Source: Streptococcus mitis NCTC 12261
GTDB taxonomy: Bacteria > Bacillota > Bacilli > Lactobacillales > Streptococcaceae
DNA length: 64,000 bases
Direction: 5' to 3'
Assembly: GCF_000148585.2 (NCBI RefSeq)
Contig: NZ_CP028414.1
Coordinates: 301,501-365,500 of the forward strand
In this document: one piece after another, positions 1 through 8,629 of the stretch
How the letters are laid out: each line of letters opens with the position of its first letter
Numbering within the stretch: the first letter of the stretch is position 1
Notes under the pieces: model-generated
Database searches by the model: none
Seen by the model: the letters and a program-made list of their open reading frames with translations, nothing else
What the model was told of the DNA's origin: nothing
Translations under genes and position numbers: made by a program

Positions 1-369
1 AATGCGGATCATGCGACCCTCTTGCTCAGTCAGATGACCTATACCCGTGTTCCCGTTGTGACAGATGAAAAACACTTTGTTGGGACGATTGGGCTCAGAG
101 ATATTATGGCTTATCAGATGGAGCATGACTTTAGTCAAGAAATCATGGCAGATACGGATATCGTTCATATGACGAGAACGGACGTAGCAGTTGTCTCGCC
201 TGATTTTACCATTACAGAGGTCTTGCACAAATTGGTAGATGAGTCCTTCTTGCCGGTTGTGGATGCGTCTGGTATTTTCCAAGGAATTATCACGCGCAAG
301 TCTATCCTCAAGGCAGTGAATGCCCTCTTGCATGACTTTAGTAAGGAATATGAGATTCGATGCAAATGA
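1..369 (+). CDS. CBS-domain protein, 5' truncated by window edge (CbpB-like)
   Basis: The reading frame is open from base 1, so the true start lies outside the window. The visible 122 codons hold most of a tandem CBS-domain pair, with hydrophobic beta strands and the repeated pattern of a strand followed by a VVDASG-like turn. Stand-alone CBS proteins at this place beside xerD-like/scpA in streptococci are usually called CbpB, a c-di-AMP-binding protein. That assignment rests on context and family memory. The frame overlaps the next gene by a few bases, which suggests translational coupling. Confidence 0.75.
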   Translation, partial: NADHATLLLSQMTYTRVPVVTDEKHFVGTIGLRDIMAYQMEHDFSQEIMADTDIVHMTRTDVAVVSPDFTITEVLHKLVDESFLPVVDASGIFQGIITRKSILKAVNALLHDFSKEYEIRCK

Positions 370-1100
370 GAGACAAGATTTCAGCCTTTTTAGAGGAAAA
401 GCAGGGCTTATCTGCCAATTCTAAGCAGTCATATAAGTATGATTTAGAACAGTTTTTAGATTTGGTAGGTGAGCGGATTTCTGAGACCAGTCTCAAGATT
501 TACCAAGCCCAGCTAGCCAATCTAAAAATCAGCGCCCAGAAGCGAAAGATTTCGGCCTGTAACCGATTTCTCTACTTTCTCTATCAAAAAGGAGAAGTGG
601 ATAGCTTTTACCGCTTGGAATTAGCTAAACAAGCTGAAAAGAAGACCGAAAAGCCAGAACTGTTAGACCTAGACTCTTTTTGGCAGGAAAGTGACTATCC
701 AGAGGGTCGCTTGCTAGCACTCTTAATCCTAGAAATGGGGCTCTTGCCGAGTGAGATTTTAGCTCTCAAGGTTGAGGATATCAATCTGGATTTTCAGGTG
801 TTGCGAATCCAGAAGGCTTCCCAACAGAGGATTGTCACCATTCCCACGAGCTTGCTTTCAGAATTGGAACCCTTGATGGGGCAGACCTATCTCTTTGAAA
901 GGGCAGGGAAAGCCTATTCTCGTCAGTGGGCCTTCCGTCAGTTAGAAGCTTTTGTCAAGGAGAAAGGTTTCTCAACCTTATCCGCTCAAGCCTTGCGGGA
1001 ACAGTTTATTCTAAGACAAATAGAAAAGAAGGTCAATTTGTACGAAATTGCAAAAAAATTAGGATTAAAAACAGTCCTGACCTTAGAAAAATATAGATAA
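366..1100 (+). CDS. xerD-like: XerD-like tyrosine recombinase family protein, degenerate active site
   Basis: A protein of about 244 residues with an N-terminal SAM-like core-binding domain (residues 1-80) and a C-terminal tyrosine-recombinase fold. Canonical catalytic residues are missing. The GLRxSE box reads GLLPSE, so the first Arg is lost. The HxLRH box reads QALRE, so both His are lost, and LGH reads LGL. The terminal Tyr is present in EKYR. The streptococcal XerD-like family is known not to act at dif, where XerS is the recombinase. The gene sits directly before scpA with a 1-base overlap, so a role linked to chromosome segregation is plausible but unproven. ATG at 360 is an alternative start; 366 matches the usual N-terminus. 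Confidence 0.85.
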   Translation: MRDKISAFLEEKQGLSANSKQSYKYDLEQFLDLVGERISETSLKIYQAQLANLKISAQKRKISACNRFLYFLYQKGEVDSFYRLELAKQAEKKTEKPELLDLDSFWQESDYPEGRLLALLILEMGLLPSEILALKVEDINLDFQVLRIQKASQQRIVTIPTSLLSELEPLMGQTYLFERAGKAYSRQWAFRQLEAFVKEKGFSTLSAQALREQFILRQIEKKVNLYEIAKKLGLKTVLTLEKYR

Positions 1101-1828
1101 TGGATATTAAACTAAAAGATTTTGAAGGGCCCCTGGACTTGCTTTTGCACCTGGTTTCTAAGTACCAGATGGATATCTACGATGTGCCCATTACGGAAGT
1201 CATTGAACAGTATCTAGCCTATGTTTCAACCCTGCAGGCCATGCGTCTGGAAGTGACGGGCGAGTACATGGTTATGGCCAGTCAGCTCATGCTGATCAAG
1301 AGCCGTAAACTCCTTCCAAAGGTAGCAGAAGTGACCGATTTGGAGGATGACCTGGAGCAGGACCTTCTCTCTCAAATCGAAGAATACCGCAAGTTCAAGC
1401 TCTTGGGTGAGAATTTGGAAGCCAAGCACCAAGATCGGGCCCAGTACTATTCCAAAGCGCCGACAGAGTTGATTTACGAAGATGCGGAGCTTGTGCATGA
1501 CAAGACGACCATTGACCTCTTTTTGGCTTTTTCAAATATCCTAGCCAAGAAAAAAGAGGAGTTTGCACAGAATCACACGACTATCTTGCGGGATGAGTAT
1601 AAGATTGAGGACATGATGGCCATCGTAAAAGAGTCCTTGACCGGACGAGATCAATTGCGCTTGCAGGATTTGTTTAAGGAAGCCCAGAATGTGCAAGAGG
1701 TCATTACCCTCTTTTTGGCAACCCTAGAGTTAATCAAAACCCAGGAGCTGATCCTCGTGCAAGAGGAAAGTTTCGGAGATATTTATCTCATGGAAAAGAA
1801 GGAAGAAAGTCAAGTGGCCCAAAGCTAG
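1100..1828 (+). CDS. scpA: Segregation and condensation protein A (kleisin)
   Basis: The 242-residue product opens with [16 protein letters not shown], the hallmark of ScpA/kleisin proteins. The N-terminal helical domain binds the SMC neck and the C-terminal winged helix binds the SMC head. With ScpB and SMC it forms the bacterial condensin that helps separate newly replicated origins. The middle is acidic and helical. Its ATG overlaps the stop of the xerD-like gene by one base, and scpB follows 18 bases downstream, so the genes form one transcript. Confidence 0.95.
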   Translation: MDIKLKDFEGPLDLLLHLVSKYQMDIYDVPITEVIEQYLAYVSTLQAMRLEVTGEYMVMASQLMLIKSRKLLPKVAEVTDLEDDLEQDLLSQIEEYRKFKLLGENLEAKHQDRAQYYSKAPTELIYEDAELVHDKTTIDLFLAFSNILAKKKEEFAQNHTTILRDEYKIEDMMAIVKESLTGRDQLRLQDLFKEAQNVQEVITLFLATLELIKTQELILVQEESFGDIYLMEKKEESQVAQS

Positions 1829-1846
1829 ACTTGATAGAGAGGAAAG

Positions 1847-2416
1847 ATGAGTACTTTAGCAAAAATAGAAGCGCTCTTGTTTGTAGCGGGTGAAGATGGG
1901 ATTAGAGTCCGCCAGTTAGCTGAACTCCTCTCTCTGCCACCGACAGGCATCCAACAGAGTTTAGAAAAATTAGTCCAGAAGTATGAAAGGGACCCAGATT
2001 CCAGTTTGGCCCTGATTGAGACAGGGGGCGCTTATAGATTGGTGACCAAGCCTCAGTTTTCAGAGATTTTGAAGGAATACTCTAAGGCACCTATCAACCA
2101 GAGTTTATCTCGGGCTGCCCTTGAGACCTTGTCCATCGTTGCCTACAAACAACCCATCACACGGATAGAAATTGATGCCATCCGTGGGGTCAACTCGAGT
2201 GGGGCCTTGGCAAAGTTGCAGGCCTTTGACTTGATACGAGAAGACGGGAAAAAAGAAGTGTTGGGTCGCCCCAACCTCTATGTGACTACAGATTATTTCC
2301 TAGATTACATGGGGATAAACCATTTAGAAGAATTACCAGTGATTGATGAGCTTGAGATTCAAGCCCGAGAAAGCCAATTATTTGGTGAAAGGATAGAAGA
2401 AGATGAGAATCAATAA
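1847..2416 (+). CDS. scpB: Segregation and condensation protein B
   Basis: The 189-residue protein has two winged-helix domains, starting [19 protein letters not shown]. The second contains the family stretch [20 protein letters not shown] near residues 87-106. ScpB dimers bind the ScpA linker and regulate SMC ATPase activity. A GAGAGGAAAG Shine-Dalgarno precedes the ATG. The 3' end overlaps rluB by 14 bases. Confidence 0.95.
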   Translation: MSTLAKIEALLFVAGEDGIRVRQLAELLSLPPTGIQQSLEKLVQKYERDPDSSLALIETGGAYRLVTKPQFSEILKEYSKAPINQSLSRAALETLSIVAYKQPITRIEIDAIRGVNSSGALAKLQAFDLIREDGKKEVLGRPNLYVTTDYFLDYMGINHLEELPVIDELEIQARESQLFGERIEEDENQ

Positions 2417-3125
2417 GTATATTGCCCACGCAGGTGTGGCCAGTAGGAGAAAAGCAGAAGAGTTAATCAAGCAAGGCTTGGTGACGGTCAACGGCCAGGT
2501 GGTACGTGAACTCGCAACGACCATCAAGTCAGGAGACAAGGTCGAAGTAGAAGGTCAACCAATCTACAACGAAGAAAAGGTTTATTATCTGCTTAACAAA
2601 CCACGAGGTGTTATTTCCAGTGTGACAGATGACAAGGGCCGTAAGACAGTTGTGGACCTCTTGCCCAACGTGAAAGAGCGCATCTACCCTGTAGGTCGTT
2701 TGGACTGGGATACATCAGGAGTCTTGATTTTGACCAATGATGGGGATTTTACGGATGAAATGATTCACCCTCGTAATGAGATTGATAAGGTTTATGTTGC
2801 GCGTGTTAAAGGTGTGGCCAATAAGGACAATCTTCGTCCCTTGACCCGTGGACTTGAGATTGATGGCAAGAAAACCAAGCCGGCTGTCTATGAGATTCTC
2901 AAAGTGGACCCAGTTAAAAACCGCTCTGTGGTACAGTTGACTATCCATGAAGGGCGTAACCACCAGGTTAAAAAGATGTTTGAAGCTGTCGGTCTTCAAG
3001 TGGACAAGTTGTCACGGACCCGTTTTGGACATCTAGACTTGACAGGACTCCGTCCAGGAGAATCCCGTCGTCTTAACAAAAAAGAAATCAGCCAACTACA
3101 TACCATGGCTGTAACCAAGAAATAA
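2403..3125 (+). CDS. rluB: Pseudouridine synthase RluB (23S rRNA)
   Basis: The 240-residue protein has an N-terminal S4 RNA-binding domain ([20 protein letters not shown]) followed by an RsuA/RluB/E/F catalytic domain. The catalytic Asp lies in [17 protein letters not shown], and [15 protein letters not shown] is the family's C-terminal motif. RluB converts a uridine of 23S rRNA near the peptidyl transferase centre. Pairing of rluB with scpAB is common in Firmicutes. Its TAA shares a base with the ATG of yidD. Confidence 0.92.
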   Translation: MRINKYIAHAGVASRRKAEELIKQGLVTVNGQVVRELATTIKSGDKVEVEGQPIYNEEKVYYLLNKPRGVISSVTDDKGRKTVVDLLPNVKERIYPVGRLDWDTSGVLILTNDGDFTDEMIHPRNEIDKVYVARVKGVANKDNLRPLTRGLEIDGKKTKPAVYEILKVDPVKNRSVVQLTIHEGRNHQVKKMFEAVGLQVDKLSRTRFGHLDLTGLRPGESRRLNKKEISQLHTMAVTKK

Positions 3126-3367
3126 TGAAACGAATTTTAATAGCGCCTGTGCGCTTTTATCAACGGTTTATCTCGCCAGCCTTTCCCCCCTCTTGTCGCT
3201 TTGAGCCTACTTGTTCCAATTACATGATTCAGGCTATTGAAAAACATGGCTTTAAGGGTGTCTTGATGGGCTTGGCACGGATTTTACGTTGCCATCCCTG
3301 GTCGAAAACAGGTAAGGACCCCGTCCCAGACCACTTTTCACTCAAACGGAATCAAGAAGAAAAATGA
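3125..3367 (+). CDS. yidD: Membrane protein insertion efficiency factor YidD
   Basis: An 80-residue YidD-family protein with the conserved cysteine-rich core: [13 protein letters not shown] at residues 20-32 and RILRCHPW at 57-64. YidD is a small peripheral membrane protein that assists YidC/Sec-dependent insertion. It is the last gene of the overlapping run and ends before a convergent terminator. Confidence 0.93.
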   Translation: MKRILIAPVRFYQRFISPAFPPSCRFEPTCSNYMIQAIEKHGFKGVLMGLARILRCHPWSKTGKDPVPDHFSLKRNQEEK

Positions 3368-3392
3368 GGATGGGTAAAAATATTTTAGTGAA

Positions 3393-3449
3393 ATGATAAA
3401 AACGCATCCTATCAGGTTTGAGTGAGTCTGATAGGATGCGTTTTATCAT
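3393..3449. terminator. Bidirectional terminator between yidD and piuA
   Basis: A long inverted repeat: ATGATAAAAACGCATCCTAT at 3393-3412 pairs with the complementary arm at 3428-3449, with one bulged base. It has A/T-rich flanks on both sides and lies between convergent genes. Confidence 0.85.
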
Positions 3450-3478
3450 GTAAAGATGTTAGTTGAGTTTGAAGTTGC

Positions 3479-4444
3479 TTATTTCAAGGCTTTTTGTGCG
3501 TCTTCAATCATGAGTTTTGTTGATTCAAGACCGCCTCCGCTTAGATACCAGAGGTCTGGTGTGAGTTGGATAATTTTACCATTTTTAGCGGCAGGAGTTT
3601 CAGCGATGAGGGCATTTTCTAGGACGCCGTCGTTGCTTGAGTTGTCCCCACCGATGGCAAGGGTACGGTTGATGACAAAAAGGATGTCAGGATTGATTTC
3701 TTTGACACTTTCAAAGCTGACTTCTTGTCCGTGGCGAGAGTCTTCAAATTGAGTATCTGTTGGCTTGAATTTCAAGGTTTGGTACAAGAAAGAGAAACGA
3801 GATTGGGCACCAAAGGCAGCCATTTTCCCTTCGTTGAGGAGGATAGCAAGGGCTTTTTTGTCAGAACTTTCATTTTTAGTAGCGACTTCTTGTATGCTCT
3901 TGTCTAGCTTGGCCAATTCTTCCTTGGCTTTCTGTGTACCAGTTTCACCAAAGGCGCTTGCTAGGGATTCGATATTAGCCTTGGTAGAAGTCCAGTAGTC
4001 ATCTTTGCCTGCTTGGAAGAGAACAGTCGGAGCGATTTCGTTGAACTTATCTACGAATTTTTGGGTACGTGGTGAAGCGATAATTAGGTCTGGTTCAAGA
4101 GCAGCAAGGGCTTCTAGGTCTGGCTCAACCATAGAACCAACATTTTTAACTTTTCCAGCTAGGTCTTTAAGATAAGTCGGAACAGTTTTTATAGGCATTC
4201 CGACGATATTCTTTTCAAAACCTAAAGCGCGAATAGTATCCGCAGCACCGAGGTCAAAGGTCACAATCTTTTCAGGGACTTTTGAAAGTGTGACTACACC
4301 TAGTGAATTTTTAATGGTTACCTCTGTTGGAGCAGAGCTACTTGACTCCGTCTTACTAGTGCTTGAGTTTGTACTACATGCACCAAGTAGGAGCAAGAAG
4401 CTGGCTACTAGGGCAGTGAGGTAAAGTTTGAGGGATGTTTTCAT
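3479..4444 (-). CDS. piuA: Iron-compound ABC transporter substrate-binding lipoprotein PiuA
   Basis: The 321-residue protein has a lipoprotein signal peptide, with lipobox LLGAC at residues 18-22 and a Ser/Thr-rich linker after the Cys. A FecB/FhuD-type periplasmic-binding domain follows, with VTFDLGAADTIRALG and EPDLEALAALEPDLIIAS as typical motifs. It captures iron complexes (haem or siderophore type) outside the membrane for PiuBCD. It is the last gene of the minus-strand run piuB-piuC-piuD-piuA. A good Shine-Dalgarno (AAAAAGGAGAAATC) precedes the ATG. Confidence 0.9.
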   Translation of the reverse strand: MKTSLKLYLTALVASFLLLLGACSTNSSTSKTESSSSAPTEVTIKNSLGVVTLSKVPEKIVTFDLGAADTIRALGFEKNIVGMPIKTVPTYLKDLAGKVKNVGSMVEPDLEALAALEPDLIIASPRTQKFVDKFNEIAPTVLFQAGKDDYWTSTKANIESLASAFGETGTQKAKEELAKLDKSIQEVATKNESSDKKALAILLNEGKMAAFGAQSRFSFLYQTLKFKPTDTQFEDSRHGQEVSFESVKEINPDILFVINRTLAIGGDNSSNDGVLENALIAETPAAKNGKIIQLTPDLWYLSGGGLESTKLMIEDAQKALK

Positions 4445-4539
4445 GATTTCTCCTTTTTAAAATGTGATAACGATTTAGGGAGTCTCTAGGTTTTATTGAC
4501 TAAGAGACTGAAGGTTCTCTAACTTGAGCTTCTATGTTA

Positions 4540-5292
4540 CTAGCTATAGATACAGATCTTTTTGCCATTGATATCAGCTAGCGTGATGGGAATCTCATAG
4601 AGTTGACTGAGCAGGTCAGCCTGCATGATTTGATTGGTTGTTCCCTTGCTAAAGACTTGACCGTCCTTGAAGGCGACAATTTCATCTGCATACTGACTGG
4701 CCATGTTGATATCGTGGAGAACGATGATAATGGTTTTGTCGAGTTCCTCCACCAGTCGCCGAAGAATCTGCATCATGCTGACGCTTTGCTTGATATCGAG
4801 ATTGTTGAGTGGTTCGTCCAGCAAGATAAAGTCCGTATCCTGGGCCAGTACCATAGCGATAAAGACCCGCTGGAGTTGTCCTCCAGACAGGCTATCGATG
4901 TAGCGGTTTTTTAAGTTGGTCAGTTCTAAATAGTCCAGAGTTTCTTGAATTTTTTCCCAGTCTTCTGGTCTAAGTCGACCTCGGCTGTAGGGAAAACGTC
5001 CAAAACTGACCAGTTCTTCCACCGTCAATTTGGCTTGGTAATTGATTTTCTGCTTTAGGATAGTCAGTTCTTGAGCCAGTTCTTGCGAATTCCAGCTCTC
5101 GATTTCACGGTCTTTTATACTGAGAATTCCCTGATCTTTCTTGGTCAGTCTGCTCATGATGGAGAGGAGAGTCGATTTTCCAGCACCATTTGGACCAATA
5201 AAGGCTGTCAGTTTCTGAGGACTGACTTCAAGCGAAATGCCTTGCAAAATATCCTGTTTTTGAATGGATTTGTCAATGTTTTTCAGTTTCAC
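4540..5292 (-). CDS. piuD: Iron ABC transporter ATP-binding protein PiuD
   Basis: A 250-residue ABC ATPase of the FecE/FhuC class. Walker A is GPNGAGKST (about residues 33-41), the signature is LSGGQLQR, and Walker B is FILLDEPLNNLD. The switch His is in IIIVLHDIN. It powers the PiuBC permease pair. Its start overlaps the 3' end of piuC by 4 bases. Confidence 0.92.
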   Translation of the reverse strand: MKLKNIDKSIQKQDILQGISLEVSPQKLTAFIGPNGAGKSTLLSIMSRLTKKDQGILSIKDREIESWNSQELAQELTILKQKINYQAKLTVEELVSFGRFPYSRGRLRPEDWEKIQETLDYLELTNLKNRYIDSLSGGQLQRVFIAMVLAQDTDFILLDEPLNNLDIKQSVSMMQILRRLVEELDKTIIIVLHDINMASQYADEIVAFKDGQVFSKGTTNQIMQADLLSQLYEIPITLADINGKKICIYS

Positions 5293-6245
5293 CGACGCGC
5301 CCTCCTATAAAGTAAGATAAAGAATAAGAAGCCACCCACACTCTCGATGATCATACTGATGCGAATTTCCATAGCAAATACTCGTTCAATTAGGGCTTGC
5401 CCCAAAGTCAAACTGATAAATCCGATCAGAATGGCCACGATAAAGAGTAACTTGTGCCGATAGTCATTGACAATTAGGTAGGTGAGGTTGGCTAGCATAA
5501 AACCGAAGAAGGCCATAGGTCCTACCAAGGCAGTAGCCGTTGAAGTCAAAAGCACGATACCCCAGAGGAGTTCTCTCTGTTCTTTTTCAACATTGAGCCC
5601 CAATATCTGAGCAGTTTCTCTTTGCAGGTGCAAGACATCGAGAATGACTGCTTTTTGAAAGAAAAAGATTGTCAAAGCGAGGATGATTAGAGAACCGATG
5701 GTTAGGATGGAAGTGTTGAGATGTTGAAAGGAGGCAAAGAGACTGTTTTGCAGTTTATCGTATTCATTTGGATCCATCAGGACTTGGAGGAAGGTACTGA
5801 TATTTCGAAAGAGACTTCCGAGGGCTAGACAGATCAACAGAATGAAGACAAGGTCTTGCTTCATCAGTGTCTTCAAGTAGCCTTGTAAGGCAAGAAAGAA
5901 GAGGGATTGGATGAGAAGTAAGATTAGGAATTCTAAGATAGGGGACTTGCCAAGTTGAAGAAACTTACTTTCAAAAACCAGTAGTAGAGTTTGCAGTAGG
6001 ACGTAGAAGGATTCGATTCCTAAAATACTTGGCGTCAGGAAACGATTTTCCGTCAGTGTTTGAAAACTAATGGTCGAAATCCCTGTCGCGATAGCTACCA
6101 AGAGATAAACGATGATCTTTTGGGAACGCAGCTTCCAGGCAAAGGCTGACAAGTGAGTAATGGGCCAAAAATAGAGGAGACAAGCTCCGATGGCCAGAAT
6201 AATGAGAAGGCAGAATAGCTTAGTATGTTTGCTTTTAGACTGCAT
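5289..6245 (-). CDS. piuC: Iron ABC transporter permease PiuC
   Basis: A FecCD-family permease with about eight to nine hydrophobic segments. The coupling region is near LGLNVEKEQRELLWGIVLL, with GPMAFFGFMLANL after it. I place the start at MQSKSK (ATG at 6245) because a G-rich Shine-Dalgarno (GAGGGGG) lies just upstream. A longer open frame reaching 6293 would sit inside piuB. It overlaps piuB by 11 bases. Confidence 0.88.
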   Translation of the reverse strand: MQSKSKHTKLFCLLIILAIGACLLYFWPITHLSAFAWKLRSQKIIVYLLVAIATGISTISFQTLTENRFLTPSILGIESFYVLLQTLLLVFESKFLQLGKSPILEFLILLLIQSLFFLALQGYLKTLMKQDLVFILLICLALGSLFRNISTFLQVLMDPNEYDKLQNSLFASFQHLNTSILTIGSLIILALTIFFFQKAVILDVLHLQRETAQILGLNVEKEQRELLWGIVLLTSTATALVGPMAFFGFMLANLTYLIVNDYRHKLLFIVAILIGFISLTLGQALIERVFAMEIRISMIIESVGGFLFFILLYRRARR

Positions 6246-7194
6246 CTTTTCGTCCCCCTCTCCAGAGAAGTAGGATAAAGACGAGGCTACCAATGATTCC
6301 TAGTAGAAGACTGACAGACAGCTCATAGGGCCGAATCAGAACTCGGGATAGGATATCGCAGGCCAGAACTAGATTGGCACCGACCAGTACGACCATGAGT
6401 TTGGTTTGGCTCAGATTATCTCCATAGTGCTTGCGAACAAGATTTGGAACGATGACTACGAGAAATGGCAAGCCACCCACGGTAATCATGGTGACACTAG
6501 TCGTTAGAGCCACAAGAAAGAGGGCCAGTTTTTCAAGTAGGGAGTAGGAAATCCCCAAACTCTCGCTGGTTTCTTTGCCCAGATTCATGATGGTGAAGGT
6601 TTGGGATAATTTCCAAACGGCTATCAGGATAATGAGGCCTAAGAAAAGCCATTCATACTGATGGGTCTGAATCATGGAGAAGGAGCCCTGGGTCCAAGCT
6701 GTCATACTCTGAACCAGATTGAAACGGTAGGCGATAACTTCTGTCACAGAACCGATAATCCCACTATAGATGATCCCAATCAGAGGCAACATCCACCTTT
6801 CCTTTACAGTAAAAATGGCCATAAAGGCTAGGAAGAAGAGGGTGAATACGATGGATGAAACAAAAGCGAAGAGCATCTTTTGAGTCAGACTAGCCGACGG
6901 AAAGACAAAGAGGCTCAATACCATTCCTAGTTTGGCGGCTTCAGTCGTTCCAACTGTACTCGGTGCAGCAAACTGATTTTGAGTGATAGTCTGCATGAGG
7001 AGCCCTGCCATACTCATACTAGAGGCAGTCAGGAGAATGCTAATGGTTCTTGGAAGACGGGACTCTTGAAAGAGAAGCCAAGTTTCATGATCCAGTGCAA
7101 AGAGTTTTCCCCATGAAAAATCACTGGTCCCAATGCTAATAGAGAGAAAGACCAGGAGTAGAAGTAAGCCAATTAAATAATGAGAAAGTTTCAT
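6235..7194 (-). CDS. piuB: Iron ABC transporter permease PiuB
   Basis: A FecCD-family permease and the first gene of the operon. It has about nine membrane segments, LGISYSLLEKLALFLVALTT as the coupling region, and GGLPFLVVIVPNLVRK. I chose the ATG at 7194 (MKLSHYL) because AAAGGACGGGG is correctly spaced before it; an in-frame ATG at 7209 precedes that site. A strong promoter lies upstream at 7244-7272. Confidence 0.87.
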   Translation of the reverse strand: MKLSHYLIGLLLLLVFLSISIGTSDFSWGKLFALDHETWLLFQESRLPRTISILLTASSMSMAGLLMQTITQNQFAAPSTVGTTEAAKLGMVLSLFVFPSASLTQKMLFAFVSSIVFTLFFLAFMAIFTVKERWMLPLIGIIYSGIIGSVTEVIAYRFNLVQSMTAWTQGSFSMIQTHQYEWLFLGLIILIAVWKLSQTFTIMNLGKETSESLGISYSLLEKLALFLVALTTSVTMITVGGLPFLVVIVPNLVRKHYGDNLSQTKLMVVLVGANLVLACDILSRVLIRPYELSVSLLLGIIGSLVFILLLWRGGRKDAV

Positions 7195-7217
7195 ACCCCG
7201 TCCTTTCATGTGGATTT

Positions 7218-7233
7218 GGTATCGAAAGATACC
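7218..7233. promoter_or_regulatory. Perfect palindromic hairpin in piu leader
   Basis: GGTATC-GAAA-GATACC is a perfect 6-bp inverted repeat with a 4-base loop. It lies between the piu promoter and the piuB start. It could be an operator or a leader hairpin; no known regulator site was recognised. Confidence 0.45.
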
Positions 7234-7243
7234 TGCGGATATT

Positions 7244-7272
7244 AATGTAACACGAATTATTTAATCTGTCAA
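7244..7272 (-). promoter_or_regulatory. Promoter of the piuBCDA operon
   Basis: Reading the minus strand: -35 TTGACA (7267-7272), a 17-base spacer, and -10 TACATT (7244-7249) preceded by TGT (extended -10). The distance to the piuB start is about 50 bases. Confidence 0.75.
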
Positions 7273-7298
7273 TAAATTTTCTGACAATTTAATGAATA

Positions 7299-7334
7299 AA
7301 ACAAGGAGAGAGCGCCAAGGCTTTCTCCTTTGTT
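7299..7334 (-). terminator. Terminator of galE
   Basis: On the minus strand CAAAGGAGA pairs with TCTCCTTG across a short loop, followed by TTTTATT. It lies just past the galE stop. Confidence 0.75.
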
Positions 7335-7337
7335 ATC

Positions 7338-8336
7338 CTATTCCAAAATGTTTTTGCCTTCTTTAACACGCCAACGATAATCTGATAAAATAATATCTTC
7401 GAGGGAGTAGCTAGCCTTCCAATCAAGATATTGTTTAGCTTTTGATGCGTCTGCTAGGACGCTAGCTGGGTCACCAGCACGGCGAGCAACAATTTCGTGT
7501 GGTATTTTTTGATTCAGTAATTCTTCAGCAGTTTTAAAGATTTCTTTGACGGTATAGCCTTTTTCAGTTCCTAAGTTAAAGATTTGAGAAGAACTGTCTT
7601 CTTGAAATAGGTAGTTCATTCCTTTAACATGAGCCTGTGCAAGGTCCAAGACATGAATGTAATCCCGAATACATGAACCATCACGTGTATCGTAGTCATC
7701 TCCAAATATTTTCAGGCTATCATTTTGTCCCAATGCGGTCTTGTTGATATTTGGAATGATATGAGTTGGATTTTTCACTCGCAGACCGTTTGAAGCATCC
7801 ATTTCAGCCCCAGCTACATTAAAGTAACGGAAAATGACATATTTCCAATTATAGCGATTGGCCATCCAGTAAATCATTCGTTCACCCATCAGTTTTGTTT
7901 CTGCATAAGGGTTGACAGGGTCGAGCAGGGTATCTTCAGTTGCAGGCTTGTCAATACAGTTATTACCATAGAGGGAAGCAGTCGAAGAGAACATGATTTT
8001 TTGAATACCAACTTCAGATAAGACTTTGAGAACTTGGTTCATACCCGCAACATTGGCAGTGAAGTATTTACTTGGATTTTCAATACTTTCGCTCACAACA
8101 ATTTCACCCGCACAATGCAGAACAGCGTCAATCTTGTTTTCTTCCAAGTAAGTTTTTAAGGCATTAGCATCATAAACATCCAGTTGTTTAAAGCTAGCAC
8201 GACTATCTACAGCCGCTCGATTTCCTGTAGAGAGATTATCTAGAACATGTACCTGATAGCTAGCATTTAAAAGAGCTTTAACGGTATGGGAGCCAATGTA
8301 GCCAGCTCCACCTGTAACAAGAATTGTTTTGGTCAT
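7338..8336 (-). CDS. galE: UDP-glucose 4-epimerase
   Basis: A 332-residue extended short-chain dehydrogenase. The NAD-binding motif GGAGYIG is at residues 9-15. The catalytic Ser/Thr is in SSTASLYG and the Tyr-Lys pair in NPYAETK. It interconverts UDP-glucose and UDP-galactose for galactose use and for capsule or cell-wall sugars. The length fits the family. It is transcribed alone, from its own promoter at 8365-8393 to the terminator at 7299-7334. Confidence 0.95.
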   Translation of the reverse strand: MTKTILVTGGAGYIGSHTVKALLNASYQVHVLDNLSTGNRAAVDSRASFKQLDVYDANALKTYLEENKIDAVLHCAGEIVVSESIENPSKYFTANVAGMNQVLKVLSEVGIQKIMFSSTASLYGNNCIDKPATEDTLLDPVNPYAETKLMGERMIYWMANRYNWKYVIFRYFNVAGAEMDASNGLRVKNPTHIIPNINKTALGQNDSLKIFGDDYDTRDGSCIRDYIHVLDLAQAHVKGMNYLFQEDSSSQIFNLGTEKGYTVKEIFKTAEELLNQKIPHEIVARRAGDPASVLADASKAKQYLDWKASYSLEDIILSDYRWRVKEGKNILE

Positions 8337-8364
8337 GATTTTTTCCTTTTTCTAGTTTTGTACT

Positions 8365-8393
8365 ATTTTAAAGAAATAAGAAGGAGAAGTCAA
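8365..8393 (-). promoter_or_regulatory. Promoter of galE
   Basis: Minus strand: TTGACT (8388-8393), 17-base spacer, TAAAAT (8365-8370), about 30 bases before the galE ATG. Confidence 0.75.
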
Positions 8394-8523
8394 CTATTTT
8401 CTGCAAATTTTATGAAAAATCTGAACGATTTTGGCATCGGATTGTTTTTTTGTTTGGGAATAAAATTTCGAGTGAATCTTGGAATTTTTTAGATTTTACT
8501 TCAAATGCAAGAGAATACAATTC

Positions 8524-8564
8524 ATTTCTAAGATAGAGCAAAACTAAGATACTAACTTAGAAAT
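8524..8564. repeat. Inverted repeat in galE-pepA intergenic region
   Basis: Perfect 9-bp arms ATTTCTAAG (8524-8532) and CTTAGAAAT (8556-8564) lie in the divergent galE-pepA space. The rest of 8394-8629 is A/T-rich with no gene. A TGG-TAAAAT extended -10 near 8600 may drive pepA. Confidence 0.4.
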
Positions 8565-8629
8565 CCACCTTCCCGCTATCCTTCTCCTATAAAAAGTGGT
8601 AAAATGGATGAAAGAAAGAAGGAACTGAA

